Part shown: positions 26,303 to 26,995 of the stretch, one piece after another
Layout: every line of letters starts with the position of its first letter
Position numbering within the stretch: position 1 is the first letter of the stretch
Origin: a virus
Reading direction: 5' to 3' (one strand)
Length of the DNA stretch: 26,995 nt
IMG/VR virus record: IMGVR_UViG_3300042520_002149
Coordinates: 1-26,995 of that record
The notes under the pieces: model-generated
What the model was told of the DNA's origin: nothing
Database searches by the model: none
What the model saw: the letters and a program-made list of their open reading frames with translations, nothing else
Position numbers and translations under genes: made by a program

Positions 26303-26995
26303 TCAATCTTCAGCGGCTTCCTGCTCGGTCTCGCGGCCAAGGATTTTGAGCATGAAGGCAAAGACTGTCGCCATTGCCTCGCAGTCGAGAAGGTGGTTCG
26401 GGCGCTTCTGGATCCGCGTCCATTGCCAGCGGTCACCATCCTTGATCCGCATCTCGGATTCCAGTTGGCTTAGGTAGGCAATCTTCTTTTCGTCGTTGTC
26501 CGCCTCGGTGAAGGCGTCGGTAGGAACCTCCCATGTCGGCCCGCGTGCCGGATCTTGATTGCGCCGAATTCTAGCCATCGCGTCCTTGATGTTGAGGTTG
26601 CTCCAATAAAACATCTGCGCGGTCTTGCCGGCGGCGACATGAATTGACCTTTTGGGCGAGTAAAATCTCTCCAATGACTTCACCCGGACGCCGACGCCCA
26701 GCCTCTGCTTGAGTCGGTGCGTCCATGTGGCCTTGCGGTCGCCCATCAGCGCCACCCATCCATGCTCGGCGCAGCGCTGGTAGACCTCATAGCTATTGAA
26801 TCCGGCATCGACGCCGACGAGTGAAGATGAAACGCCGTATTTTTCCTGCTTTTCCTGCAACTCTTCCCAGGTGTGGGCCGTGCCCCAGTCGATCCGGCGG
26901 CTGGATCCATCGGGGCTCCATTGGGTGATTAACCACCAGAAGTGATCCATTTGGACATCGACGGTCATCACCCGCAGCCGCACCGGAGGTTCATC
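26303..26995 (-). CDS. Terminase large subunit, C-terminal part (GpA family, partial at right edge)
   Basis: 230 codons visible plus stop; the frame stays open to the window edge (DEPPVRLRVMTVDVQMDHFW). MTVDVQMDHFWWLITQWSPD is the first nuclease-domain strand with its metal-binding Asp, WVALMGDRKATWTHRLKQRL follows, and NHLLDCEAMATVFAFMLKIL is the conserved closing motif containing another acidic ligand. This is the headful/cos-cutting nuclease part of GpA-type terminases; the ATPase part lies beyond the edge. It begins the head gene cluster, consistent with a lambda-type head module. Confidence 0.85.
   Translation of the reverse strand, partial: DEPPVRLRVMTVDVQMDHFWWLITQWSPDGSSRRIDWGTAHTWEELQEKQEKYGVSSSLVGVDAGFNSYEVYQRCAEHGWVALMGDRKATWTHRLKQRLGVGVRVKSLERFYSPKRSIHVAAGKTAQMFYWSNLNIKDAMARIRRNQDPARGPTWEVPTDAFTEADNDEKKIAYLSQLESEMRIKDGDRWQWTRIQKRPNHLLDCEAMATVFAFMLKILGRETEQEAAED

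Noticed and set aside
1-26995. CRISPR array, insertion sequence or defence island
   Set aside because: No spaced repeat series, no transposase and no terminal inverted repeats were seen. The only repeats found are gene-internal, att-related or operator-like.

Overview
This window is most of a temperate tailed-phage genome with a lambda-like layout (siphovirus type, long non-contractile tail), not a stretch of bacterial chromosome. It holds no ribosomal, housekeeping or complete tRNA gene. Nearly everything is packed on the minus strand, with stop/start overlaps of the ATGA, GTGA or TGATG type at many junctions. The host cannot be named. The DNA is mostly GC-rich with AT-rich islands. Many starts lack a Shine-Dalgarno sequence and follow an A/C-rich leader. 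A two-component spanin-like pair, if real, implies an envelope with an outer membrane. Verrucomicrobiota or a relative would fit, but that is a guess.

Layout by transcription order. (a) Right edge leftwards, 26995 to about 16694: head and tail genes on the minus strand. They are the terminase large subunit (partial), a gpW-like joining protein, the portal, an S49 protease with a scaffold-like tail and a likely nested scaffold start, and the major capsid protein. Next come a small gene bracketed by two intrinsic terminators, head-tail completion candidates, two tandem tail-tube-like paralogues, and tail assembly chaperones with a GGGAAAG -1 frameshift site as in lambda G/GT. A 220-aa protein and the tape measure follow. 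(b) 16697 to 8360: tail tip and fibre genes, several large and modular (Ig-like, BppU-like and collagen-like segments). (c) 8342 to 5767: membrane and lysis genes, a YkuD-like candidate endolysin, a small HExxH protein, a metallophosphoesterase and a small helix-rich protein. (d) 4719-5789, plus strand: tyrosine integrase. (e) 4406-4718: an attP-like site made of the 3' half of a tRNA-Thr(CGU) gene flanked on both sides by AGGTCCAT direct repeats. (f) 4004-4405, plus strand: a short Cro/CI-type repressor, divergent across an operator region from the leftward early operon. (g) 3898 to the left edge: early operon of small DNA-binding and unknown proteins, a zinc-ribbon protein with a duplicated domain, the Red-beta-like annealase Bet, and two unknown genes.

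Phage genes lie on both sides of the att site and the 5' half of the tRNA is missing. The sequence therefore reads as the excised, circular or virion form of the genome (attP) rather than a prophage/host junction. The working picture is a lambda-like switch (repressor against early operon), site-specific integration into tRNA-Thr, Red-type recombination, and one long late transcript covering heads, tails and lysis. That transcript crosses at least two terminator-like hairpins, so antitermination or tuned read-through is implied.
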